Source of the DNA: Paenibacillus oryzisoli
Lineage (GTDB): Bacteria > Bacillota > Bacilli > Paenibacillales > NBRC-103111
DNA: 64,000 bases
Direction: 5' to 3'
Assembly (NCBI RefSeq): GCF_001653565.1
Contig: NZ_LYPB01000047.1
Location: 1-64,000, forward strand
Positions 27,621 to 35,663 of this stretch are shown here, one piece after another (position 1 is the first letter of the stretch; the number at the start of each line of letters is the position of its first letter). Below the pieces are notes generated by a model. That model had not been told where the DNA came from. It worked only from the letters and a program-made list of their open reading frames with translations, and searched no databases. The position numbers and the translations under genes are program-made.

Positions 27621-27690
27621 TAGAAAACACCGCTTCGATTGGTAAAGTGTGAGTATCGAGCAATCACTACCATATCGAAGAGGTGTTTTC
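27621..27690. repeat. 70-bp long inverted repeat
   Basis: GAAAACACC-G-CTTCGAT-T-GGTA pairs with TACC-AT-ATCGAAG-A-GGTGTTTTC around a short centre. It lies about 130 bp upstream of the secreted levanase gene and could be a leader hairpin, a bidirectional terminator or a small transposable-element remnant. Confidence 0.65.
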
Positions 27691-28100
27691 TCTACGATAG
27701 AACAAAGCAGTCATTCTATCTACTACCAGAAGAAATCAAACCGACATCTACGGGAATCCATGTACTCAATTACTTAAATAGTGACGGTTTCAAGAAGACA
27801 TTCAGGTTCACTTGCACCTATTTATTTTGCATTGTCTTTACCCTGTTGTTTAAGAAGACCTGGTTCTGTTTGTTGTAGTCCCGGCAAGCATTGTGCTGTA
27901 AACGAATTAACTTACTCGATTAACTCCCCCATTCTTAATTGTGTATGAGCCTTACGAAATCATCGTATCAAATGAAAGAGGCGATTAAATTCAATATTCT
28001 CTGTTTCATACTTTTAAAATGTTTATACTCCCACTTGTACGTTACCTCACCTCTATGCCTTCAGCTTGATCTAAAAATTCCATGACGAACATGTTACATG
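27691..28100. other. gap between inverted repeat and HAD terminator
   Basis: No gene is supported. A 79-residue plus-strand frame at 27639-27878 has a TTG start without a ribosome site and no family I recognise. The segment 27967-28030 resembles the region upstream of the fructan binding-protein gene (about 38957-39020) and is listed separately. Confidence 0.5.
27967..28030 (-). promoter_or_regulatory. putative promoter element shared with the fructan importer operon
   Basis: The block AAATTCAATAT-CTCTG-TTC-ACTT-TAAAAT matches 38980-39015 with few changes, and TATCAAA lies upstream in both. Both copies lie upstream of leftward fructan genes. Likely a binding site for a common regulator such as the YesN-type protein; inferred only from similarity. 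Confidence 0.45.
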
Positions 28101-28103
28101 ACG

Positions 28104-28125
28104 CAAAAAAAGCCCAACCGGGCTT
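28104..28125 (-). terminator. intrinsic terminator of the HAD-like gene
   Basis: AAGCCCGGTTGGGCTTTTTTT on the minus strand is a compact GC stem followed by seven T. Confidence 0.85.
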
Positions 28126-28200
28126 CCTCCTTGTTATGAAATCGCTGCTCCTGCTAGCGGAAACACCGACCATGTCTCAAAACGGTTTGGATATCCTTTG

Positions 28201-28506
28201 TTATATGGCTTCGCCTAGAGGAAAGCCATTCATACGAAGCCAATGTTCGGTGAGATTCCTAAACCATGGAGATCTAGTAGTCACGTATACAACTTTTGAA
28301 CCCGTTTCTTCAAGGCGCCGTAGGGCTTCTGCTGAACCGCTATAAGGAGCTGCTCCCAAGAAAACATCCGGGTTATCCTCGAAAAAACCAGAAGGAAGCG
28401 GGAAGGGGCATAGCTTTGTTCCAAACCCATCCACGCGTTCCTGAATTTTTTCATTCGTATTAGCTAGAGTGTTATCAATATTAAACACCCACAAGTTTTT
28501 CTTCAT
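28201..28506 (-). CDS. short HAD-superfamily protein, nucleophile Asp replaced
   Basis: About 101 residues, shorter than typical HAD 5'-nucleotidase-like proteins (usually 150 or more). The motif I segment reads VFNIDNTLAN, so the first Asp of DxDxT is Asn and phosphatase activity is doubtful. Motif II-like VVYVTTRSPWF is present. The protein ends after GFPLGEAI, where relatives continue with the motif III part, so it looks truncated. AAAGGAG lies ten bases before the chosen ATG. It could be a non-catalytic remnant or a short regulatory protein. Confidence 0.55.
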   Translation of the reverse strand: MKKNLWVFNIDNTLANTNEKIQERVDGFGTKLCPFPLPSGFFEDNPDVFLGAAPYSGSAEALRRLEETGSKVVYVTTRSPWFRNLTEHWLRMNGFPLGEAI

Positions 28507-28602
28507 GGCCAACATTCTCCTTTATAATCACTAAAGCAGTTTGTCAGCAGTTCTCACTTCATCCACATTTAAACCATGGTTATTGAGAACTGTCGCAGTA
28601 CA

Positions 28603-28730
28603 TCAATAAATATTTTGGGACTGCATGTGCTTGTTCCTGCGATATTCGTCCGGTGTCACACCAAGTCGACATTTAAACACTCTATAGAAATATTTGTCGT
28701 CCTTAAAGCCGACTTCGGGAGCCAAAAATT
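28603..28730 (-). pseudogene. 3' remnant of an AraC-family regulator gene
   Basis: The minus-strand reading gives APEVGFKDDKYFYRVFKC followed by RLGVTPDEYRRNK and a stop, the typical second HTH of AraC-type regulators. No upstream part of such a protein is attached; the preceding bases read differently. It is a leftover of a deleted regulator gene in the decay zone between the HAD gene and fructokinase. Confidence 0.7.
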
Positions 28731-28931
28731 AGGATTTCCTCCAAATGTGTAATCTTTTGTCGCCAAATTGACCGAATATACATCCTCTGAGGTAGGAAAA
28801 TATTTCTGTTGGACCCGAATTATTTTTCTGTCGTTTTCATAATCCAGATATTTCTTTTGCAAATCGGTAACCTCCTATCTCGATCTGCCCACGGAGTCTC
28901 TACATTGTTGGGGGACAAATAAGTTTTGAAA

Positions 28932-28966
28932 TGAAAAATTCCAGCAAACACAAGGGTTTGCTGGAT
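28932..28966 (-). terminator. terminator of the fructan operon
   Basis: CCAGCAAAC-loop-GTTTGCTGG followed on the minus strand by AATTTTT lies 140 bp past the fructokinase stop. Confidence 0.75.
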
Positions 28967-29008
28967 TTTCCTTATAACCGTCTCTAACCGATCCGATGGA
29001 TACTTCGG

Positions 29009-29147
29009 ACATGTGTGGGAAGTCGAGAGTGATGGAACTAACCGTGTATTGATAGAAGTGGTGGTACTCACCATCGTCGTATATTAAACGTTCCGATCAT
29101 TCATCCAGTTCTTCGGGGGTCAGAAGTGGAACTTGGTCTATTTCCCT
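29009..29147 (-). pseudogene. N-terminal GH32 remnant fused to the fructokinase 3' end
   Basis: On the minus strand this DNA aligns with the start of the cytoplasmic GH32 gene at about 51325-51465. Blocks equivalent to YRPQYHYSPERNWMNDPNG and GEYHLFYQYTV...DFPHM are recognisable (here GEYHHFYQYTVSS), but small indels and stops break the frame. The first 45 bp now encode the last residues of fructokinase. An ancestral fructokinase-GH32 gene pair with later loss of the second gene is the simplest reading. Confidence 0.75.
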
Positions 29148-30102
29148 CTTGCATTAACGCATGAATTTCCTCAAACGTACCAAGCGACGGGATGGCCCCC
29201 TTCCGAGTTGTCGCCAGCGCCCCTGCGGCATTAGCAAAGTCCAGTGCTTCTCGCAACTCCTCTTCCTGCCATTCCTGCAGAGGCATCCCCATCTCCAAAA
29301 CTTTATATAACAAAGCACCGAGAAACGCATCTCCAGCACCTGTGGTATCCACCGTAAGAACGGGGTAGGTATCCACCTTGCCCCACCAATCTTTCATCTG
29401 ATAAAAAGAACCAGATCCTCCTGCTGTGACCAATAGCAAGGTAATCCCATACTGCTCAACCAGGTGTCTCGCTGCCTTTTCCAGATCCTGCTCTGCCGTC
29501 AAAAAGACGAGTTCTTCTGCGGAAACCTTAACTAAATTCGCTAAGCTTAAACCAACATGTATGGCCTCAAGCGCTTGCGCCTCATCCTTCCACAACGAAG
29601 GACGCCAATTCGGGTCATAAGATATCAGTGCCCCCCGCTCCTTCGCAACATGCACAGCCTTTAATGTCGCTGTGTACACTGGCTCCGCCGTCATCGAAAT
29701 CGAACCAAAGTGAAAAATTCTCGCCTCCGCCAGCATAGCTAAATGGACTTCATCCTCCCTCAACAACTGGTCCGCACCAGGATTTCTAGCGAAATGAAAA
29801 GATCTATCACCTTCTGCATCCAGCTGAACGAATGCCATCGTCGTATGCGCCTCATCTGTCGCTACTAACCCATGGTCCGACACACCGACATCAAGCAAAG
29901 CCTCACGCAAATACAAACCGAACGGGTCACTGCCCACCTTTCCGATGAACCCCGCTCGCTTGCCGAACTTCGCCAAAGCAGCTACCACATTCACCGGTGC
30001 TCCGCCCGGGTTACGTTCAAACAACGGCTGTCCCGCTTCAGAACGACCAGCAGGCGTGAAATCAATCAAGTATTCCCCAAGCGCAACCACATCGAAGTTC
30101 AT
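29101..30102 (-). CDS. fructokinase, PfkB/ribokinase family
   Basis: About 333 residues. It phosphorylates fructose with ATP in the cytoplasm. PfkB signatures: substrate-side GGAPVNVVAALAKFG near residue 33-47, and the catalytic DTTGAGD (252-258, base Asp258). It is the last gene of the leftward fructan operon, so it completes uptake of fructose released by GH32 enzymes. The ATG at 30102 has GGGGGC upstream; five codons earlier another ATG lacks a site. The terminal residues NRPSSTSDPRRTG come from a decayed GH32 gene and replace the native end. Mannose or a related ketose is a less likely substrate. Confidence 0.88.
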   Translation of the reverse strand: MNFDVVALGEYLIDFTPAGRSEAGQPLFERNPGGAPVNVVAALAKFGKRAGFIGKVGSDPFGLYLREALLDVGVSDHGLVATDEAHTTMAFVQLDAEGDRSFHFARNPGADQLLREDEVHLAMLAEARIFHFGSISMTAEPVYTATLKAVHVAKERGALISYDPNWRPSLWKDEAQALEAIHVGLSLANLVKVSAEELVFLTAEQDLEKAARHLVEQYGITLLLVTAGGSGSFYQMKDWWGKVDTYPVLTVDTTGAGDAFLGALLYKVLEMGMPLQEWQEEELREALDFANAAGALATTRKGAIPSLGTFEEIHALMQEGNRPSSTSDPRRTG

Positions 30103-30147
30103 GCCCAAGCCCCCCATTCATTTGTATAATTTGGTCCAAATTCCGTC

Positions 30148-30984
30148 TTATCCTTTGATGCCCGACATCGTAATCCCTTGAATATAGTAACGCTGCAAAA
30201 ATAGAAATAACAGTAAAATCGGAACGGTAGATAACGTATTCGCCGCCAATACCTTGGACCAATCCGTCCCCTCATTCGAGGAAAATGTGGAAATCCCGAC
30301 TTGGATCATCTGCATTTTCTGATCATTGATCACAATGAGCGGCCATAGATAGGAATCCCAGTTCCCTAGGAAGGTCATCAGTCCAAGCGTAATTAACGCA
30401 GGCACGGCAGCCGGAAGCACAATAGCTACAAAAGTGCGAGGCAAGCTTGCTCCATCGATCCGAGCAGCTTCCATCATTTCGTTCGGAACCTCCGCGAAAA
30501 ATTGGCGTAACATAAAGATCCCGAATACGGACAACATAGAAGGAATAATCAATGCTTTGTACGAATTCAACCAGCCCAAATCATGCATTAACAAATAGTT
30601 AGGCACGAGGGTGACCTCACCCGGAATCACCATCGCCGACATAAATAAGGCAAATACGACGGTTTTGAAAGGGAACCTAAGCTTTGCAAACGCAAATGCC
30701 GCCATTGAATTGATGATCAACACTAGCATCGTTACGATGGAAGCCACGAACAGTGTATTCCAGATATAGCGCAAGAACGGATTTCGCGCATTGAAAATGA
30801 CATTATGAAAGTTCTTCCATGTCCATTCTACGGGAACTAGTAAGTGAATATTCAACGATGTATATTTGAAAAGCTCTTGATAAGGCCGAAAAGCGCCAGT
30901 AACCATCCATAGGATAGGAGCGACAGAAATCAGAGCAATTATTATCATGACGATCATCGTTACGATGTTTGTTAACCTCTTCAC
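30148..30984 (-). CDS. carbohydrate ABC transporter permease, MalG-like (CUT1)
   Basis: A 278-residue inner-membrane protein with six hydrophobic helices. The EAA loop reads EVPNEMMEAARIDGASLPRTF (about 167-187), the contact to a shared ATPase. It pairs with the permease encoded just upstream. No ATPase gene is nearby, as is usual for CUT1 systems in Bacilli that use a common MsmX-type protein. With the binding protein at 37555-38910 it forms the fructo-oligosaccharide importer of this island. Confidence 0.9.
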   Translation of the reverse strand: MKRLTNIVTMIVMIIIALISVAPILWMVTGAFRPYQELFKYTSLNIHLLVPVEWTWKNFHNVIFNARNPFLRYIWNTLFVASIVTMLVLIINSMAAFAFAKLRFPFKTVVFALFMSAMVIPGEVTLVPNYLLMHDLGWLNSYKALIIPSMLSVFGIFMLRQFFAEVPNEMMEAARIDGASLPRTFVAIVLPAAVPALITLGLMTFLGNWDSYLWPLIVINDQKMQMIQVGISTFSSNEGTDWSKVLAANTLSTVPILLLFLFLQRYYIQGITMSGIKG

Positions 30985-31003
30985 AGCGAATCTCTCCTCG
31001 TTG

Positions 31004-31936
31004 TCAGTCTGTGTCTTTGTTGAAAAGCTTCATTTGGATCAGTGAAATCGTCAATACAATCGCGAACAGTACAAAAGCCGCGGCCGTCGCGTACCCCATC
31101 CTCATTTGCGTGAAAGCCAGTTTATAAATGTAGAAAACAACTGTTTCCGTTGAGCTATTGGGTCCACCATTTGTCAGTACGAAGACTAAGCTCGAGAGTT
31201 TGATCGCATCGATCGTCGTCATGATGACCACGAAAGCCATCGTCCGATTGAGCAATGGAAATGTAATTTTAAAAAACTGCTGTATCCGTGATGCGCCATC
31301 CACTCTGGCTGCTTCATAGAGATCAGGTGAGATATTGTTCAAGCCTGCTAGGAAAATGATCATGAAAAACCCAGCACCTTTCCAAATTCCGAGGACAACA
31401 ATACCGTTCATCGCTGTTTTCGGATCGGATAGGAAACTTGTAATCGGCATGTGCAGCGCTTTGAGCACACTGTTCAACAGGCCGAACTCTTTGTTATAAA
31501 TGAGCTTAAAAACCGTTGCAGCCACTGCCGTCGATATAATAACCGGGATAAAATAAAGCGTTCGGAAAAGCCCGGAAGTCGCGGTTTTCTTCTGAATTAA
31601 CAGGGCAAGGCCAAGTGCAATGCTCGTTTGAATCGGAATTACAATCAGAGCAAAATAAAATGAGTGCTTCAAGCTATTAAAAAAGGCGCGATCCTTCATA
31701 AGCTGCATATAATTATCCATACCGACGAACACGTCGCCAGCGCCGACTAATGAATAATTTTTGAAGCTGATCAGAAATGCTTGCAACATAGGATAAAACA
31801 CGAACACAAACAGCAAGGCTATTGCCGGGAATATAAACCAGAATGCAGTAGCTTGCTCATGCTTGCGAAAGCTTTGCAATCTTTTCTTATTGGAACTTAC
31901 CGTTTTCACCATTTCCATCGTTTCTACAGTAGCCAT
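31004..31936 (-). CDS. carbohydrate ABC transporter permease, MalF/UgpA-like (CUT1)
   Basis: A 310-residue permease with a short cytoplasmic N-terminus and six predicted helices. The EAA loop is NISPDLYEAARVDGASRIQQ (about 216-235). It lies between the membrane-anchored GH32 gene and the second permease, 19 bp apart from the latter. It should carry short fructans or sucrose-like sugars; specificity is inferred from neighbours. Confidence 0.9.
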   Translation of the reverse strand: MATVETMEMVKTVSSNKKRLQSFRKHEQATAFWFIFPAIALLFVFVFYPMLQAFLISFKNYSLVGAGDVFVGMDNYMQLMKDRAFFNSLKHSFYFALIVIPIQTSIALGLALLIQKKTATSGLFRTLYFIPVIISTAVAATVFKLIYNKEFGLLNSVLKALHMPITSFLSDPKTAMNGIVVLGIWKGAGFFMIIFLAGLNNISPDLYEAARVDGASRIQQFFKITFPLLNRTMAFVVIMTTIDAIKLSSLVFVLTNGGPNSSTETVVFYIYKLAFTQMRMGYATAAAFVLFAIVLTISLIQMKLFNKDTD

Positions 31937-31960
31937 AACTCACCTCTCCATTCACATCTG

Positions 31961-33808
31961 TCATTTACCATCAAAAACATACACTTGGAGACTCGACGTG
32001 ACAGACCCATCCTGGCTAGTCGCCTTGATTTCAACCTGCCCTGTCTTGACACCTTTCACAACTGCCCCCTCGTCATCTACTGAAACGGACGCGATTCCTT
32101 CATCACTAGATGTCCACTTCAGCTCCTGTGGTGCGCTCAGGGGAAGAACGGATGTTGCGACATGTTGGCTGCTGTTCGCCTCTATATCAAGCATAGTTTT
32201 GTTTAACACTATTCTTTGAGGCGTTGCCCCATCCACATCCTCCTTACGCCAAATCGTCCCCATTGGATAAAACTGCGCTTTTTCCAACATGACGCTGCCC
32301 TCTGACGCGGTCAAGTCCAGTCGATTGCTCGTAGGATCAGGGAAGATCAGGCTGGAGACAACAGCCTCGCCGTCATTGGCAAATATCTCCAAACTAGCCT
32401 CGTCCACGAAAAATTGAAGCTTAAGCTTGCCATCCTTCAGCTTCAATGGTGCCGTTACCTGTTCGGCAAAGTTTTTCTCGAATGAACTGATCCCAGAATG
32501 AGTTCGATCAATCGTTAGCTTTTCAGCGTAAGCGTCATAGGTGACTTTCGTTGTTTGATCGATTCCTTTACGAAGTTGGAATTCTACTTTACTATTTGGC
32601 TGAATAGTCAACTCCGAGACAAGTTCATATGAAGTTCCTTTTACACGTTCAAAAGGATTAACCCCATCTGCTAACTGCTGCTTCTTAATCGATACTTCTT
32701 TGCCGTGCAGCGTTTGCAACTCCTTGATCGGCTCCTGAATCAATCGTATGCCTTGATTAGGGATATTCCTCAACCGCAGCTCGCGCGGGATAGACAAATT
32801 CCCCTTCCAAGCCCCTGTCGGCATCACGAACGGATAACGCCAATTGGACATCCAGCCTAGCCAAATGCGACGTCCATCTTTGGCCGGAATATCCGAATAG
32901 GACATAGCGGCATAGAAATCCTTCCCAGAATCTGTCCACAAGACATCGGAAGGTGGGTTTTCGTTCTTGAACGTGTGACCGTCGAACGAGCCTACGAAGT
33001 ACTGCGCTGTGGAGCCTTTGGTTGTGTTGTTGTTACCGATGCTGATAGTTAAGACCCACTTCTTCGTTTGGGTGCCCTCTACAGGTAGCTCGAACAAATC
33101 CGGACATTCCCAAACCGCCGCATGGGAGCCTTGATCTTTTCCAAACTCACTTGCAAGCTTCCATGCTTTCAGGTCAGGTGATGTGTAGAATTGAACACGA
33201 TTGTCGACCGATACCACCATCACCCAAGATTTCGTAGGCTCATGCCAGATCACTTTGGGATCTCGAAAGTCCTTCAATCCCGGATTAGGAATCACTGGAT
33301 TTCCTTCATATTTGCTCCATGTTCGTCCTTTATCTGAGCTATATGCAATGCTTTGAGATTGCAGGCCGCCTTTATAATGCGTAAAAATCGCGACTAGCCC
33401 CGCCTTGCCGCCAAAGAATCCACTCGTATCCTTCGCATCCACAACCGCGCTGCCTGACCAAACTTCACCGAGCGAATCCCTGGCAAGAGCGATCGGCAGA
33501 TGTTCCCAATGGATTAAATCCCTACTAACCGCGTGACCCCATTGGCCGCTATTTTGGTAAAATTGATGATACTCCCCTTCGAAATACACCATGCCATTCG
33601 GATCACTTAGATTTCCTGACTCCGGCGACAGGTGATACTGAGGGCGAAACTTTTCCGTATAATAAGTAGGATCCTTCGCATAGGAGAAGGTTGTTTCCCT
33701 GGTCGAGTCCATTGTTTTTCCATTCCCCGCGACCAGAACTGTCCCCCCCCAAACCAGAACTACGATCGCGGCACTACCTGCCATCCATAACCCTATTTTC
33801 TTCCACAT
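31961..33808 (-). CDS. membrane-anchored GH32 fructan hydrolase with C-terminal Big2 domain
   Basis: 615 residues. An uncleaved signal-anchor or signal peptide (residues 7-27) is followed by the GH32 propeller: SDPNG (nucleophile Asp69), FRDPK (Asp183) and ECPDLF (Glu234). The C-terminal GH32 sandwich runs to about 525 and a Big2-type Ig-like domain (about 530-615, LDIEANSSQHVATSVLP) ends the protein. It would hydrolyse fructans on the outer face of the membrane next to the importer encoded downstream. GGGAGGCACC precedes the ATG. It lies in the middle of the operon after the YesN regulator, with its own palindrome upstream. Confidence 0.9.
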   Translation of the reverse strand: MWKKIGLWMAGSAAIVVLVWGGTVLVAGNGKTMDSTRETTFSYAKDPTYYTEKFRPQYHLSPESGNLSDPNGMVYFEGEYHQFYQNSGQWGHAVSRDLIHWEHLPIALARDSLGEVWSGSAVVDAKDTSGFFGGKAGLVAIFTHYKGGLQSQSIAYSSDKGRTWSKYEGNPVIPNPGLKDFRDPKVIWHEPTKSWVMVVSVDNRVQFYTSPDLKAWKLASEFGKDQGSHAAVWECPDLFELPVEGTQTKKWVLTISIGNNNTTKGSTAQYFVGSFDGHTFKNENPPSDVLWTDSGKDFYAAMSYSDIPAKDGRRIWLGWMSNWRYPFVMPTGAWKGNLSIPRELRLRNIPNQGIRLIQEPIKELQTLHGKEVSIKKQQLADGVNPFERVKGTSYELVSELTIQPNSKVEFQLRKGIDQTTKVTYDAYAEKLTIDRTHSGISSFEKNFAEQVTAPLKLKDGKLKLQFFVDEASLEIFANDGEAVVSSLIFPDPTSNRLDLTASEGSVMLEKAQFYPMGTIWRKEDVDGATPQRIVLNKTMLDIEANSSQHVATSVLPLSAPQELKWTSSDEGIASVSVDDEGAVVKGVKTGQVEIKATSQDGSVTSSLQVYVFDGK

Positions 33809-33843
33809 GGTGCCTCCCTCTAATCGCTGTCTGTTTTGATGTA

Positions 33844-33858
33844 TCGTTATTGTAACGA
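33844..33858. promoter_or_regulatory. palindromic operator candidate upstream of membrane GH32
   Basis: TCGTTA-TTG-TAACGA is a perfect 6-3-6 palindrome 36 bp upstream of the GH32 start. It has the same TnGTTA-N3-TAACnA layout as the palindrome at 12291-12305, which suits a LacI-type repressor such as the one encoded at 39332. Confidence 0.5.
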
Positions 33859-33950
33859 GTCCGCGAATAGAAAGATTTCAATATTATTGGGAGTTGTGTT
33901 TTAAAATGATTTGCAGGGAAGTAACGTGATGGGGCTCGTTAGCAGACGGC

Positions 33951-33983
33951 AAAATACCCTCATCTGTTGGATGAAGGTATTTT
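33951..33983 (-). terminator. hairpin between YesN-type regulator and GH32 gene
   Basis: AAAATACC-TCATC pairs with GATGA-GGTATTTT. It lies 56 bp past the regulator stop and can end part of the transcripts before the GH32 gene. Confidence 0.6.
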
Positions 33984-34038
33984 GGTTTGAAATTCTCACT
34001 ATTAGCAAGTGCTGATTTTGAGCCGATGGTGCACAAAA

Positions 34039-35655
34039 TTATAAAAATTTACTTTGCCCCTCCTCCCGATACTCCTTCGGTCCCTTCCCGTAGAACTTCT
34101 TGAAAGCCGTACTAAAATAGCTCGAGCTAGAGTATCCCACCAACGTAGCAATATCCGTTAGCTTGAGTTCACTTTCTTTGAGCAAATCCGCAGCCCTATT
34201 CAGACGCAGCCTCGTGATATAGTCACTAAAAGTTACACCCACGCTTTGCTTGAACAGTCCAGACAAATACGTTTCATTCAGATGAAACATGTTGGCCAAC
34301 GAGGCCAGCGTGAGCTCATAGGAAAAGTTCTCATCCACGTAATTGCGAATGGCTTCCATCATTTGCTGACCACTGGAGAACCTGGTTTTCCTCACCTCTT
34401 CCATAACTAGCCTGGCCATGTCGTGCAGCTGGTCGAGCACTTGCTCCCGAGAGGAGTAATCTCTCACACTCATCTGGCAGTTCCAGAGATAGCTCTGTAA
34501 GGACGCATCCCCTAGCTCAAATTTCTTCGCAATGGCGTTAAACAGGAGAATCATGCGCAACGCCAAAAAGGTGAACACAAACATTGGCGTATCTCGATCC
34601 GCGGAGAAAATGGCTTGTAACTGCTTTGTAAAAGCAGGCATATCGAGATTTTCTATGCTTTGCATCAGCTTTCTCTCCATCTCAGGTGAAAAGCTATGCG
34701 TCATGGCGAGCATATTCCGATCCAGCCCCGCTTTATCGGAATGAATCGTGCTCTGGCTCCAGGCAAGCATGCTAGATGCGTAGCCATTTTTGAGCTGCCT
34801 CAAACCGTTGATAGGCTCGCCAATACCAAGAACACTGTCTACTTTGAGGTAGTTTTGGATGTCCCTTTTCAGCTTACGCACGAATTCAGCCAAGAAGCGA
34901 TCATGCTCGGCAATTTGAACCCGTATAACGAAATGTATCATCGCAGGGTGACTCATCGCGTAGAACGGATAAATATGCTCCCATTTCTGCGCGGACTCCC
35001 GACACAACATCTGAAAAGCTAAATACAGTAAGTCTTTCCGCTCACTCCAATCGTCTAAGCGCCCTGGTGGGATACGCATCTCTACAGTTACAAATTGAAC
35101 ATGGACATCGTCAACTGCTAACGCTGATAATTGCAACTGCTCCATCCGTTCCTTCATGGTAGATACGCTGAACCATTCATCCTTCACCAGCTGCCAAATA
35201 AGTTGCTCTTGCATCAACCCCAGTTGTTGATGGTTTTTGATTTCCTCTTGACCTTGCTCCCGCAGGCGATTGCGATCCTCTTCCAACTCCGCTGCTAGCT
35301 TGCCGAGAAGTGCGGTCAGCTCACTGCGAACCACAGGTTTGAGCAGATAATCCTTCACCCCGAGCTGAATAGCAGCCTTCATATATTCAAAATCCGAGTA
35401 GCCCGAGAGCACAATAATACGAAGCGCAGGGTACTTTTCCTTGCATGCGCTAACGAAGGCAATTCCGTCCATTTGCGGCATGCGAACGTCTGTAATAATA
35501 ACATCCGGCAGCGGATATGCCTCCAGAAGCTGTAAGGCATCCAGGCCATTTGCCGCTTCCTGCGTGATTTCGAACCCGGCGGATTTCCAATCGATTTTGG
35601 CTTTAATGCTATTACGAACGCCGACCTCATCATCAATCAGCATGATTCTGTACAT
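34039..35655 (-). CDS. YesN-type response regulator (CheY receiver plus AraC HTH)
   Basis: 538 residues. The receiver domain (1-120) has the acidic pocket IDDE, phospho-acceptor Asp56 in VIITDVRMP and KP at about 107. A long middle region links to a C-terminal AraC double HTH ending in GYSSSSYFSTAFKKFYGKGPKEYREE. It is paired with the kinase gene eight bp upstream. It should activate fructan import and GH32 genes after sensing extracellular sugar. Fructan as signal is inferred from context. Confidence 0.9.
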   Translation of the reverse strand: MYRIMLIDDEVGVRNSIKAKIDWKSAGFEITQEAANGLDALQLLEAYPLPDVIITDVRMPQMDGIAFVSACKEKYPALRIIVLSGYSDFEYMKAAIQLGVKDYLLKPVVRSELTALLGKLAAELEEDRNRLREQGQEEIKNHQQLGLMQEQLIWQLVKDEWFSVSTMKERMEQLQLSALAVDDVHVQFVTVEMRIPPGRLDDWSERKDLLYLAFQMLCRESAQKWEHIYPFYAMSHPAMIHFVIRVQIAEHDRFLAEFVRKLKRDIQNYLKVDSVLGIGEPINGLRQLKNGYASSMLAWSQSTIHSDKAGLDRNMLAMTHSFSPEMERKLMQSIENLDMPAFTKQLQAIFSADRDTPMFVFTFLALRMILLFNAIAKKFELGDASLQSYLWNCQMSVRDYSSREQVLDQLHDMARLVMEEVRKTRFSSGQQMMEAIRNYVDENFSYELTLASLANMFHLNETYLSGLFKQSVGVTFSDYITRLRLNRAADLLKESELKLTDIATLVGYSSSSYFSTAFKKFYGKGPKEYREEGQSKFL

Positions 35656-35663
35656 CTCGATTG

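Noticed and set aside
27639-27878. 79-residue frame as a possible transposase fragment
   Set aside because: TTG start without ribosome site, no DDE or HUH motif, and it starts inside an inverted repeat.
28656-28862. 68-residue minus-strand frame as a gene
   Set aside because: TTG start in a decay zone; its 3' half overlaps the AraC remnant in another frame.
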